From Actinoplanes italicus (GTDB lineage: Bacteria; Actinomycetota; Actinomycetes; Mycobacteriales; Micromonosporaceae): a stretch of 64,000 bases of DNA. Location: contig NZ_PVMZ01000007.1 of NCBI RefSeq assembly GCF_003001815.1, forward strand, positions 1-64,000, given 5' to 3'. Shown here piece after piece: positions 17,068-28,200 of the stretch (the stretch's first letter is position 1; each line of letters opens with the position of its first letter). A program made the translations under genes and the position numbers. The notes under the pieces are model-generated. The model saw nothing but the letters and a program-made list of their open reading frames with translations, ran no database searches and was not told the origin of the DNA.

Positions 17068-19377
17068 TCAGGCTGCGCGGACGGGGGCCGCGGCCATCAG
17101 TGCGCCGCACTCGGCCGGTGGCAGCGGCCTGGCCATGAAGAAGCCCTGACCGTACCGGTAGCCCATGTCGCGAAGGCGGTCCACCTGCTCCTGGCTCTCG
17201 ATGCCCTCGGCGACCGCCTTCAGCTGGAGGTACTCGGCCAGCTGGGCGACCGCGGCGGCGACCGCGAGGCGGCCCCGGTCCGCGCCGTCGGCGATGCCGT
17301 CGACGAACGACTTGTCGAGCTTCAGCACGTCCACCGGGAAGGCCCGTAGCAGGCTGAGCGACGACTGACCGGTGCCGAAGTCGTCGAGCGCCAGCCGTAC
17401 GCCCATCTCGTGCAGCGCCTGCAGGGTCTCCTGCACCTGCCAGCCGTCGACGACCGACGACTCGGTGACCTCGAGGATGATGTTGCGCGAGGTCAGCCCG
17501 GTGTCACTGAGCACGGCGGCGACCTCGTCGACGAACCCGGCCTCGCGCAGCTGACGGACCGCCACGTTGACGTTGACCGCCTCGACCGCGCCGGCGCCGT
17601 ACTCGGCACGCCAGCGGGCCAGCTGCTCGCACGCCTCACGCAGCACCCACGCGCCGAGCGGCACGATGAGGCCGGACCGCTCGGCGACCGGGATGAAGTC
17701 GCCGGGCGAGACGAACCCGCGCTCCGGGTGCTGCCAGCGCACCAGCGCTTCACAGCCGTGCAGCCGACCGGTGACCAGATCGAACACGGGTTGGTAGAGC
17801 AGCCGCAGCTCCCCGCGGATGATGGCGTTGCGCAGTTCGCTGGCCATCCGGGCGTGGTTGACCACGTCCTGCCGCATCCGCGGCTCGAACCGGACCAGGG
17901 ACGCCTTGCCGCTGCCCTTGGCCTCGTACATGGCGATATCGGCGTTGCGCAGCACCTCGTCGGCGCCCTCACCGGTATCGGCGATCGCGATGCCGGCGCT
18001 GCCGTGCAGCAGCAGCTGCTGGTCGCCGACACGGAACGGGTCGGCGAGGGCGAGCAGCAGCCGGTTGCCGGCGGCCTCCGCCTCGTCGGGATCGTCGACC
18101 GGCAGCAGCACGGCGAACTCGTCGCCGCCGAGCCGGGCCGGGATCTCGCCGGTCACGCACCGCTGGCTGAGCCGCTGCGACACCTGGAAGAGCAGCTGAT
18201 CGCCGGCGGCCGGGCCGATCGTATCGTTGATCATCTTGAAGTCGTCGACGTCGATCAGCAGCGCGGCGGCCGGCCGGTGGGCGTCGAGGCGTTCGCCGAG
18301 CATGACCAGGAAACGGGCCCGGTTGGGCAGCCCGGTGAGGCCGTCGCTGAGCGCGAGGCGCTCCAGTTCGGCCTGCTGGACGCGGATGCCGCGCAGGGCG
18401 ACGGTGTTCTCCCGGAGGCTGAGCAGTTGCCGGGCGACGACACAGCCGGCGATCAGCAGCGCGCCGATGATCACCACGCGCTGGCGGCCGGTCATGTGCT
18501 GGGAGCTGACGCTGACGACCAGGCCGGTGGTGGCGGTGAGCGCGGCGAACGGCAGCAGGTTGAACAGCGACCGGCCGGCGAAGGCACTCGCCCGCGCGGC
18601 CGGCCGGATCAGGGCCCGCCGCTGCAGGTGGGCGGCGATGCACATGGCGGCGCCGGTCATCGGCAGGGCCAGCACCGACAGCGCCAGACGCGACCGGTCG
18701 TCGCCGGCGATCAGCAGGGCGGTCCCGGCGACACAGGTGATCGGGCCGGTGGTGAGTACGCGCAGCGCGCCACCGTCGACGACCGACTCCGGCGCGGACG
18801 CGGCCTTGCCCACGACGACCAGCAGCAGGACGCCGCCGACGCCGACGCCCGCGGCCACCGCACGGGCCGACAGCGAGGTGCCGGCGGGGGCGAGGTCGAA
18901 CACGACGTACCAGAAGATGAGGGCGCTGGCGACCGCGATGGTGAACGTGTCGAGCACCGCCCGCAGCCACCCGGCCGCGGTGCGGCGCGGCCCGGGCAGG
19001 CCGAGGAACGCGGCGATCAGCAGCAGGAGGCCGAACATCATGGGCACGGCGACCCACAGCGACATGCCGGTGTTGTTGTTGGCCCGCACCAGCGCCACGA
19101 CCGCGGTGACCGCCAGGCAGATCGCCGCGTGTTCGAGACGGCGCCAGAAGGCGCGCACCGGCCGGGGCAGCTGCACGACCCGGGCGATCCGCTGGCAGGC
19201 GAACGCGCCGGCGGCCAGAGCGATCGGGCCGCCCACGTAGCCGAGGAACACCTCCTCGGCGCCGCGGATCAGCAACCAGACCAGGACTCCGATGTTCGCC
19301 CAGACGGCCACCAGCACGGGGGCCAGGCCCCCGGCTCGGAGCCGGGGCGCACCGGCGGCGGTCTCGGGTTCGGTCAT
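17068..19377 (-). CDS. Membrane GGDEF-EAL c-di-GMP synthase/phosphodiesterase
   Basis: The 769-residue protein has an N-terminal membrane region of about ten hydrophobic segments (residues 15-320), a GGDEF domain with intact RLGGDEFAVLL (near residue 415) and an EAL domain with CEALVRWQHP (near 540), ILEVTESSV, LDDFGTGQSSL, KLDKSFV and VAEGIES. All residues normally needed for metal binding and catalysis in EAL phosphodiesterases are present. Both making and breaking c-di-GMP are therefore possible. It is the second c-di-GMP gene within 5 kb (see 13238-14677) and stands alone, divergent from nothing obvious. ATG 19377 gives a short cytosolic N-terminus before the first helix. Confidence 0.92.
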   Translation of the reverse strand: MTEPETAAGAPRLRAGGLAPVLVAVWANIGVLVWLLIRGAEEVFLGYVGGPIALAAGAFACQRIARVVQLPRPVRAFWRRLEHAAICLAVTAVVALVRANNNTGMSLWVAVPMMFGLLLLIAAFLGLPGPRRTAAGWLRAVLDTFTIAVASALIFWYVVFDLAPAGTSLSARAVAAGVGVGGVLLLVVVGKAASAPESVVDGGALRVLTTGPITCVAGTALLIAGDDRSRLALSVLALPMTGAAMCIAAHLQRRALIRPAARASAFAGRSLFNLLPFAALTATTGLVVSVSSQHMTGRQRVVIIGALLIAGCVVARQLLSLRENTVALRGIRVQQAELERLALSDGLTGLPNRARFLVMLGERLDAHRPAAALLIDVDDFKMINDTIGPAAGDQLLFQVSQRLSQRCVTGEIPARLGGDEFAVLLPVDDPDEAEAAGNRLLLALADPFRVGDQQLLLHGSAGIAIADTGEGADEVLRNADIAMYEAKGSGKASLVRFEPRMRQDVVNHARMASELRNAIIRGELRLLYQPVFDLVTGRLHGCEALVRWQHPERGFVSPGDFIPVAERSGLIVPLGAWVLREACEQLARWRAEYGAGAVEAVNVNVAVRQLREAGFVDEVAAVLSDTGLTSRNIILEVTESSVVDGWQVQETLQALHEMGVRLALDDFGTGQSSLSLLRAFPVDVLKLDKSFVDGIADGADRGRLAVAAAVAQLAEYLQLKAVAEGIESQEQVDRLRDMGYRYGQGFFMARPLPPAECGALMAAAPVRAA

Positions 19378-19462
19378 CGGGTCGTACGGCTCCTGCTCAT
19401 CTAGGCGCGTCTCCCTGTCGTGAAGACTGTCGGCCCGGGAGCTCGCGACCTGAGACGAACGG

Positions 19463-21088
<1,626 letters not shown>

Positions 21089-21124
21089 TACGGCCTCCTC
21101 GGTGGCGGATGGGGCTGTGACGGA

Positions 21125-21169
21125 TCGTATCCACACGGCCACCTTGAACCTTTCCCCGCGTGGATACGA
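21125..21169. promoter_or_regulatory. Perfect 10-bp inverted repeat in the pgm / copC-copD divergent promoter region
   Basis: TCGTATCCAC (21125-21134) and GTGGATACGA (21160-21169) are perfect inverted copies separated by 25 bp, inside the 91-bp gap between the divergent starts of pgm and the CopC-CopD gene. Arms about 3.5 helical turns apart centre to centre suit a regulator contacting both half-sites. The regulator is not identifiable. Confidence 0.5.
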
Positions 21170-21179
21170 ACTACCCCAT

Positions 21180-22922
21180 GTGACCCGGGTGCTCCTCGTA
21201 CTGTTCGTCCTGCTGACCACCACTCTCGCGCTGCCCGCCGCGCCTGCCGCCGCGCACGCCGCGACCGTCGGCTCGAGCCCGGCGCCGGGAAGTGTGATCG
21301 GCGCCTCGCCCTCCGAGGTCACCGTGACGTTCAGCGAACCGGTCAGCCCGGTCAGCGGCCGGGTCCAGGTGATCGCCCCGGACGGCGAGCGGATCTCGGG
21401 GGCGGCCACGGTCGAGGGCAACGTGGTGCGCATCCCGGTGCGCAAGGCGACGAAGCCGCTCGGCACCTACCTGATCAGCTTCCGGGTCATCTCGGCCGAC
21501 AGCCACCCGGTCGGCGGCGCGATCACCTTCTCGGTCGGCGCGCCCTCGGCACGCCCCGAGGAACCCGCCGCGATCACCGGGCCGCATCCCTCGGTGGCGG
21601 GGGCGGTGCCGGTTCTGAAGACCATCGGGTACGCCGGAGTCACGCTGATCGCCGGTCCCGCGCTGTTCCTGGCGTTCCTGTGGCCGCGCCGGCGCCCCCG
21701 GGGCGGGGCGCTGCGGATGATCCGGATCGGGCTGGCGCTGACCGCAGCGGCGACCCTCGGCGCGCTCGGCACCCAGGCCCAGCAGGGCTCCGGCGCGCCC
21801 ATCTGGCAGCTGTCGGGGGCCGAGTTCACCGAGGTGCTCACCAGTCAGTACGGGTTGCTGCTGGTGGCCCGGCTCACGTTGGTGGGCGCTCTGGCCGTAC
21901 TGCTGCCGCCTCTGCTGCGCCGCCCACGACGTGCCGTGACCGTGCCGCGGAGCGTGCCCGCCGCCGTCCTGGTCGGTGCCGGAGCACCTGTCGCCGAGAC
22001 CGGACCGGTGACAGCGCCGGCCGCGCCGCAGCCGACGCCCGGCCGGAGCCGTCCGCGGGCGGCCGCCGTCCTGGCCGTCTCCGCCGCCGGGCTGGCGACC
22101 TGGCCGCTGACCGGCCACGCGATCGCCGTGCCGCTGCCCGCCGTGACCGTCGCGGCCGGGATCGTGCACATGGCCGCCATGGCGGCGTGGCTCGGCGGCC
22201 TCGTCACCCTGACCGTCTTCCTGCTGCGCCGCACGCACGAGCGGGTGCTCGGGGTGATCCTGCCGGTGTGGTCGCGATGGGCGGCGCTCGCAGTGATCTG
22301 GCTGGTGATGGCCGGTGCGGTGCAGGCCGTCATCCAGCTCGGCTCGCTGCCGGCGCTCTGGCAGACCGGTTACGGGCGGCTGCTGCTGGTCAAGCTCGGC
22401 ATCCTCACCGTGATCCTGGGCGCCGCGGCCGGTGCCCGGCGGATGGTGAACAGCGCCCGCAACGGGCGCGGACTGCGCCGCACGGTCGCCGTCGAGGTGG
22501 TCGCCAGCGTGGTGATCCTGGCGCTGAGCGCGGTGCTGGTGCAGGTCGACCCGGGTCGCAGCGCCGCCGCCAAACAGGCCGCGATCAGCGCGAAGGGCGT
22601 CTCCGAGACGCTGTCCAGCAACATCTACACGGTGCAGTTCAACATCTACCCGGTCGAGCTGGGCGAGTACAACACGGTGCACGCGTTCCTCTACCGGCCG
22701 GACGGGGCACCGCTGCAGGCCGAGGAGTGGGAGGTGACGGCGCGGCTGCTCGACCCGGCGCTGGAGGCCGTCAAGCACCCGATGGCCGGCATCCTGCCGG
22801 GCAACCAGGCGCTCGGCTCGATCGCCTTCCCGCTGCCGGGCACGTACGAGGTCGTCTTCACCATCAGGACCAGCGAGATCGACCGCGCGTCCGTGAAAAC
22901 CACGGTGACCGTCGGGAAGTAA
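21180..22922 (+). CDS. CopC-CopD fusion, copper transport/resistance membrane protein
   Basis: The 580-residue protein starts at GTG 21180 with a signal peptide ending AAAHA; the His after cleavage is the N-terminal copper ligand of CopC. Residues about 27-125 are the CopC beta-barrel (GSSPAPGS, SEPVSP, YLISFRVISADSHPVGG with a second His). Residues about 140-460 hold eight or so transmembrane helices of the CopD type. The last 110 residues form a predicted extracytoplasmic beta domain. Fusions of this kind take up or bind copper in actinobacteria. No CsoR or CopY gene is adjacent. The yaaA gene follows after 9 bp. Confidence 0.88.
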   Translation: MTRVLLVLFVLLTTTLALPAAPAAAHAATVGSSPAPGSVIGASPSEVTVTFSEPVSPVSGRVQVIAPDGERISGAATVEGNVVRIPVRKATKPLGTYLISFRVISADSHPVGGAITFSVGAPSARPEEPAAITGPHPSVAGAVPVLKTIGYAGVTLIAGPALFLAFLWPRRRPRGGALRMIRIGLALTAAATLGALGTQAQQGSGAPIWQLSGAEFTEVLTSQYGLLLVARLTLVGALAVLLPPLLRRPRRAVTVPRSVPAAVLVGAGAPVAETGPVTAPAAPQPTPGRSRPRAAAVLAVSAAGLATWPLTGHAIAVPLPAVTVAAGIVHMAAMAAWLGGLVTLTVFLLRRTHERVLGVILPVWSRWAALAVIWLVMAGAVQAVIQLGSLPALWQTGYGRLLLVKLGILTVILGAAAGARRMVNSARNGRGLRRTVAVEVVASVVILALSAVLVQVDPGRSAAAKQAAISAKGVSETLSSNIYTVQFNIYPVELGEYNTVHAFLYRPDGAPLQAEEWEVTARLLDPALEAVKHPMAGILPGNQALGSIAFPLPGTYEVVFTIRTSEIDRASVKTTVTVGK

Positions 22923-22931
22923 GGTTCCGGC

Positions 22932-23729
22932 GTGCTCATCCTGCTCCCGCCCTCCGAGGGCAAGACCCCCGCCACCGGCGGCTCCCCCGTCGATCCGGCG
23001 TCGCTGTGGCTGCCGTCGCTGGCCACGGCCCGCACCCGGGTGCTCAACCGCCTCGTCGCGATGTGCGGGCGCACGAGCGCGCGGTCGATCGCGGACAGCC
23101 TGGCCGTACTCGGGCTCAGCGAGGGTCAGCGGGGCGAGATCGCACGCAACGCGGAGCTGCGGGAGGCGCCCGCCGCGCCCGCGTCGGAGGTCTACACCGG
23201 GGTGCTCTACGAGGCTCTGGGTGTCCGGGAGCTGGACGAGGCCGCCGTGAACTGGCTCGGCGAGCGGGTGGTGGTGTTCTCCGGGCTGTGGGGCGTCGTC
23301 CGGCTCGGCGACCGGATTCCGGCGTACCGCTGCTCGGTGGGCGTCACCCTGCCCGCACCGGTCGGCGGGCTCACGGCGTACTGGAAGAAGGCTTTGAAAC
23401 CCGCCCTCGACAAAGCGTGTGCCGGCACGCCGGTGCTGGATCTGCGCTCCGGGGCCTATGCCGCGATGTGGACGCCCGGCCCGGAGGCCGCCGCGCTGCG
23501 GGTGCTGCACGAACGGATCGTCGACGGCGTGGCCAGGCGGTCCGTGGTGAGCCACTTCAACAAGGCCACCAAGGGCCGCCTGGTACGCGCGCTCGCCGCC
23601 GAGCAGGCCGCGCCGAACTCGGTGGACGAGCTGGTCACGGCCCTGCGGGACCTGAAGTTCACGGTCGAGGAACAACCCTCGCCGGCCGGCCGGGCCCGGC
23701 AGCTCGACGTCGTGGTGGCCGAGCTGTAG
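22932..23729 (+). CDS. yaaA: YaaA family peroxide-stress protein (DUF328)
   Basis: The 265-residue product begins at GTG 22932, nine bases after the CopC-CopD stop, so the two genes are probably co-transcribed. The N-terminus MLILLPPSEGKTP is the family hallmark; the FSGLWGVVRLGDRIPAYR and SHFNKATKGRLVRAL segments (the latter with the conserved Asn-Lys-x-x-Lys-Gly) also match. In E. coli YaaA lowers intracellular free iron during peroxide stress and binds DNA. Coupling to copper handling would fit metal/oxidative stress, an inference from context only. Confidence 0.88.
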   Translation: MLILLPPSEGKTPATGGSPVDPASLWLPSLATARTRVLNRLVAMCGRTSARSIADSLAVLGLSEGQRGEIARNAELREAPAAPASEVYTGVLYEALGVRELDEAAVNWLGERVVVFSGLWGVVRLGDRIPAYRCSVGVTLPAPVGGLTAYWKKALKPALDKACAGTPVLDLRSGAYAAMWTPGPEAAALRVLHERIVDGVARRSVVSHFNKATKGRLVRALAAEQAAPNSVDELVTALRDLKFTVEEQPSPAGRARQLDVVVAEL

Positions 23730-23735
23730 GTCGGG

Positions 23736-24254
23736 TCACTTCGCGGAGAGGATGTCGACCACGAACCGCAGGTCGCCCTTCTCCGGGCCGTAGGCGAGGG
23801 CCTGCGGCACGTCCAACTGGATCCGGCTGCCGACCTTCTGCCCGGGGATGCCCTTGTCCCAGCCCTGGATCAGCTGGCCGGTGCCGATCTGGAAGCTGAT
23901 CGGCTTGGACGTGCCGCCCTGCCAGGACGAGTCCATCTCCTCCCCGGAGGTGTACCCGACCAGCTTGTAGTTGACCGAGATGGTCTGGCCCGCCTTGACC
24001 ACCTCGCCGGTGCCCGGCACCAGCTCCTTGATCACCAGCTCGGTGAGGGTGCCGGATCCGGTCGTGATCTGCGGCTCCACGCTGAGCGGGTCGGCCACGG
24101 TGGCGGGCGCGGCGGCCGGCACCGGCTTCGGATCGTCGTCGTTGCGCACGACGAAGAAGACGACCACGAGTACGGCGAAGACGAGCACGCCGCTGAGCAC
24201 CCCGGCTATCGCCTGGCCGCGGCCCTTGCTGGTGGTCCTGATCGTGTCGCTCAT
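23736..24254 (-). CDS. Membrane-anchored FKBP-type peptidyl-prolyl cis-trans isomerase
   Basis: The 172-residue protein has one N-terminal transmembrane segment (about residues 15-38) and a Pro/Ala linker, then an FKBP domain (about 70-172) with VKAGQTISVNYKLVGY, GTGQLIQGWDKGIPGQKVGSR and the terminal LRFVVDILS. The aromatic pocket Trp (QGWDKG) is kept. It probably faces the outside of the membrane and assists folding of exported proteins. It converges on yaaA (6 bp between stops) and is divergent from the anchored protein gene at 24407. Confidence 0.92.
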   Translation of the reverse strand: MSDTIRTTSKGRGQAIAGVLSGVLVFAVLVVVFFVVRNDDDPKPVPAAAPATVADPLSVEPQITTGSGTLTELVIKELVPGTGEVVKAGQTISVNYKLVGYTSGEEMDSSWQGGTSKPISFQIGTGQLIQGWDKGIPGQKVGSRIQLDVPQALAYGPEKGDLRFVVDILSAK

Positions 24255-24406
24255 TCGCGGTTCTCCTGGTCGGCCGAGTCGGAAACTCCGGACACGCTAC
24301 TCGTAACCGGGACCTATGCGGTTAAGAACCTCCCCCGAATCGCCGATGTGGGCGATCGGCCGTAAGGACCCGACCGGCCTCCCCCTCTTCACCCGGGCCG
24401 GACAAG

Positions 24407-25228
24407 ATGAGATCGTTTAGCGCCCTGCCCGCCGCGACCCGATCTGGAGGATCCTTGCCTCTGCTCGATGCCGGCTGGTGGCGTCAGTGGCGGCAGCACG
24501 TGGAACCGGCCGCCGTGATCCTGGCCGGCGTGCTCGCCGTCATCACGGTCGGCGTGGTCATCCACAGCCACGCGACCCGCGACGACACCCCCGCGGCCGC
24601 CCCCGCGACGGTGGCGCCGACCGACGACCAGGTCCCGATCCCGCTGCCGAGCCCCAGCCCGTCCCCGTCGATGACACCGATCGACTCGATCGTCGTCGAG
24701 CGGGTGCCGGTCGCCGCGACCGTCGACCTGGACTCCGAGGGCACCGCCGACTGGGTGCACTGGGGCGAGCAGGGCCGGTTCTCGCTGGAGCGCGACCGCG
24801 GTGGCAACTTCGCGATCCTGGAGGGCACCCCCGGCGAGCCCCGGCAGCGGCACACAGCGAGCCCGGAGCGGTTCACCTGGACCGGCGGCGAGCCGATGGC
24901 CTCCTCCTCCGGGGTCGCCAGCGGCATCCGGACCTGCGGAGACGGCAACGGGTTCACACTCTCCGCACCGGCGACGACGGCATCGAGAACCCTCAAGCTG
25001 TACGTCGGCGCGATCAACGCCCGGGGAAGTCTGCGCCTGCAACTCAGCACCGGCGGCGAGGCATACACCGATCTCTTCACCGGCCGCGGCGATTCGATGG
25101 CGACGACCGCCTATGTCGTCTCGTACCGTGCGTCGGAAACTGGCAAGATCTCGATCAAGTGGATCACCGACGCGGCCTTCGACGAAGACTGCGGCGGCGT
25201 GGCCCTCCAGGCCGCGACCCTGAGCTGA
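24407..25228 (+). CDS. Membrane-anchored extracytoplasmic protein of unknown function
   Basis: I do not recognise a family. The product (273 residues from ATG 24407; 257 from TTG 24455) has one N-terminal transmembrane helix, a Pro/Ser/Thr linker (PIPLPSPSPSPSM), and a C-terminal beta-rich domain of about 180 residues. This domain resembles a lectin/CBM-like sandwich with two Cys (RTCGDG and DEDCGG) that could form a disulfide. TTG 24455 has a GGAGG four bases upstream and may be the true start. Only 37 bp separate it from the giant MMPL transporter gene, so the two are likely one operon and may work together at the cell surface. Confidence 0.65.
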   Translation: MRSFSALPAATRSGGSLPLLDAGWWRQWRQHVEPAAVILAGVLAVITVGVVIHSHATRDDTPAAAPATVAPTDDQVPIPLPSPSPSPSMTPIDSIVVERVPVAATVDLDSEGTADWVHWGEQGRFSLERDRGGNFAILEGTPGEPRQRHTASPERFTWTGGEPMASSSGVASGIRTCGDGNGFTLSAPATTASRTLKLYVGAINARGSLRLQLSTGGEAYTDLFTGRGDSMATTAYVVSYRASETGKISIKWITDAAFDEDCGGVALQAATLS

Positions 25229-25265
25229 ACTGCTCCACTCTTGTGAATCCGGAAAGGGGAACCCT

Positions 25266-28200
25266 GTGTTCGCGGGCTGGGGATCGCGGGTCGCCCGCCT
25301 GAGGTGGCCGGTGCTCATCATCGCGCTCGTCGCGGTGATCGGATCCGGCATCTGGGGCTTCGGCGTGTTCGGTCAGCTCACCGAGGGCGGGTACAACGAC
25401 CCACGGAGCGAGTCGGCCAGAGCCGCCGAGACGGTGGCCGAGGCGACCGGTGACCAGGGTGGCGACGTGATCGCCATCTACACACCCGACCAGGGCACCA
25501 TCGACGACGCCGCTCTCACCAAGCGGATCAGGGAACGCCTCGCGGCGCTGCCCAAGTCGGCCGTCGAGACGCACAGCTCGTACTGGGACTCCAAGGCGAA
25601 GGCGTTCGCCGCCGAGGACAAGTCCAGCGCGGTCGCGGTCATCACCCTCGCCGGCGAGGACGACGCCGCCAAGATGGAGTCGTACCGCGAGATCGAGGGC
25701 GACCTCGCGGTTCCCGGCGCGCAGGTGCAGCTGGCCGGCGGCATCCCGCTCAGCCATGCCTCGTCCGAGCGGTCCACCGACGACCTGGCCTTCGCCGAGA
25801 TGGTGTCGCTGCCGATCGTCCTGGTCCTGCTGCTGGTCATCTTCGGCTCGCTGGTCGCGGCGTCGCTGCCGGTGCTGGTCGGCGGCGCGGCCGTGCTCGG
25901 CTCGCTCGGTGTGCTGCACGCCGTCGCGCTGACCCACGAGGTCAACTCGTTCGCGATCAACGTGGCCAGCCTTCTCGGCCTCGGCATGGCGATCGACTAC
26001 GGCCTGTTCATGGTCGGCCGGTTCCGGGAGGAACAGGCCGTCCACGACACGGCCGAGGCGGTCCGCCGTACCGTGGCCACCGCCGGGCGCACCGTCGTCT
26101 TCTCCGCCACGCTGCTCATGACGGCGCTCGCCGGGCTCCTGCTCTTCCCCCAGGACTTCCTCAAATCCCTGGCGTACGGCGGGCTCGCGGCCGTCTTCCT
26201 GGCGATGGTCCTGTCGCTGACCCTGCTGCCGGCGCTGCTCGCGGTCCTCGGCCCGCGCGTCGACCTGGTCCCGATCCGGCTGCCCCGCTTCTCCCGCGGT
26301 GAGGGCGGCGGCTGGGAGCGGCTCGCGGGACGGGTGCTGCGGCGTCCGGTGCTCGTGGCCGTACCCATCCTCGCCGCTCTCGTGGTCCTCGCCCTGCCGA
26401 TCGCGGGCGCCCGCTTCGGTGAGAACGACGAACGGCAGCTGCCGGCCGGTGACCCGTCCCGGGTCGCGATCGAGACGCTCAAGGCCGACTACCCGCAGTT
26501 CAGCTCGGACGGCGTACAGGTCGTCGTGCGGGCCGCCGACGTCGGCGACAAGCCGGACGTCAAGGCGTTCAGCGAGGCCGTCGCCAAGATCGCCGGCGTC
26601 GAGTCCGTGACCACCACCGGCGGCAACGGCAAGGACGTTGTCGTCCTGACCGCCGATCTGAAGAGCACCGACATGTTCAGCGACGAGGCCCGCGACACCG
26701 TCGACGCGCTGCGCGCCCTCGAGGCGCCCGCCGGCACCACGGTCCTCGTCGGCGGCGTCACGGCCCGTAACGTCGACAGCCTCGAAGCCATCGGCGCCGA
26801 GCTCCCCCTCATGATCGGCCTGCTCGCCGGGGCGACCCTGGTGCTGATGTTCCTGGCGTTCGGCTCCATCCTGCTGCCGATCAAGGCGGTCGTGATGAGC
26901 GCGCTCAGCCTCACCGCGACCTTCGGCATCCTCGTCTGGATCTTCCAGGAGGGCCACGGCGCGTCCCTGCTCGACGTCACGCCGACCCCGCTGGAGGCCG
27001 GCATCGTCGTGCTGATGGCGGCCGTCGTCTTCGGCCTCTCCACCGACTACGAGGTGTTCCTGCTCTCCCGCATGGTCGAGGCCCGGCTGCGGGGCGCCAC
27101 CACCCACCAGGCCGTGACGATCGGCCTGACCCGCACCGGCCGGGTCATCAGCGCCGCGGCGCTGCTGCTCATCGTCGTGACCGGCGCGTTCTCCCTGTCG
27201 TCGGTCACCACCATGCGGTTCATCGGCGTCGGCATGATCATCGCGCTGGTGCTGGACGCCACCGTCGTGCGCGTGCTGCTCGTACCCGCCGTGCTCGCCG
27301 TCCTCGGCGACGCCGCCTGGTGGGCACCGGGCCCGCTGCGGCGTCTCCAGGAGAAGGCCGGCCTCGCCGAGTACGCGGGCGAGGAGGAGGCCTCCGGACG
27401 GCACGCGTGGCGTCCGGTGGACCCGTCGTTCGAGGAGACCACCGTCCTCGACGGGACGCTGCTGGCCCGGGCCCTTCCGGCGGCTCCGGCGCAGGCCGCG
27501 CTGACCTCCGGCTCGGGCGGCTCTCCTTCCGGCGATGCCGAGGTGTCCAGCACGGTCGTCCTCGACTACGACGCGGTCCTCGACTACCTCTCCGAGAAGG
27601 AGGGGGCGGCGGTCCGGGCGGGCGGTCTTCTTCCGGAGCGTTCCCTTTCCTCCGGCGGTACGGATTCTCCCGGTTCTGCGGAGCCAGATGTGCCCGAAGG
27701 CCCCGGACGCCATCGTGATCCGGATGCCTCCTCCCCTTCGCCGTCCTCGTCCTCGCCGGGAGCCGTCACTTCCGAGGATCTCTGGGCCGAGGTGGAGGCG
27801 ACGCTGGCCGCCGGCGTCGAGATCACCAAGCCGGATCCTGAGTCCGGGGACAATGAGAAGCAGTCGTCCGGCGATGGCCTGGATCCGGCCGCGACCCACG
27901 TTCTGCGTCTGCCTGGGGATTCGGAGGCCACTTCCCAGGCGGCCGGCGACGCGTCGGTGACTCAGGTGCTGCACCTGCCGGACTCCAGCGTTTCCGCCTC
28001 GCCTGCGCCTGACGAGGCCGCCGGCTCCCCGGAATCGTCGGTCACGGCGTCGGAATCGTCGGTCACGGCGTCCGACTCGTCGGTCGCTGCCTCCGCATCT
28101 TCAGCCGCCGCGTCCGCCTCCTCCGCTTCTTCAGCCGCCGCGCCTCCCTCAGCCACCACGTCCGCCTCCTCAGCCACCGCGTCCGCCTCCTCAGCCACCG

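Noticed and set aside
25164..27974. 936-residue minus-strand frame opposite the MMPL gene
   Set aside because: Typical antisense shadow in high-GC DNA; its translation is His/Asp/Gln/Arg-rich without domains, while the plus strand codes for a complete transporter.
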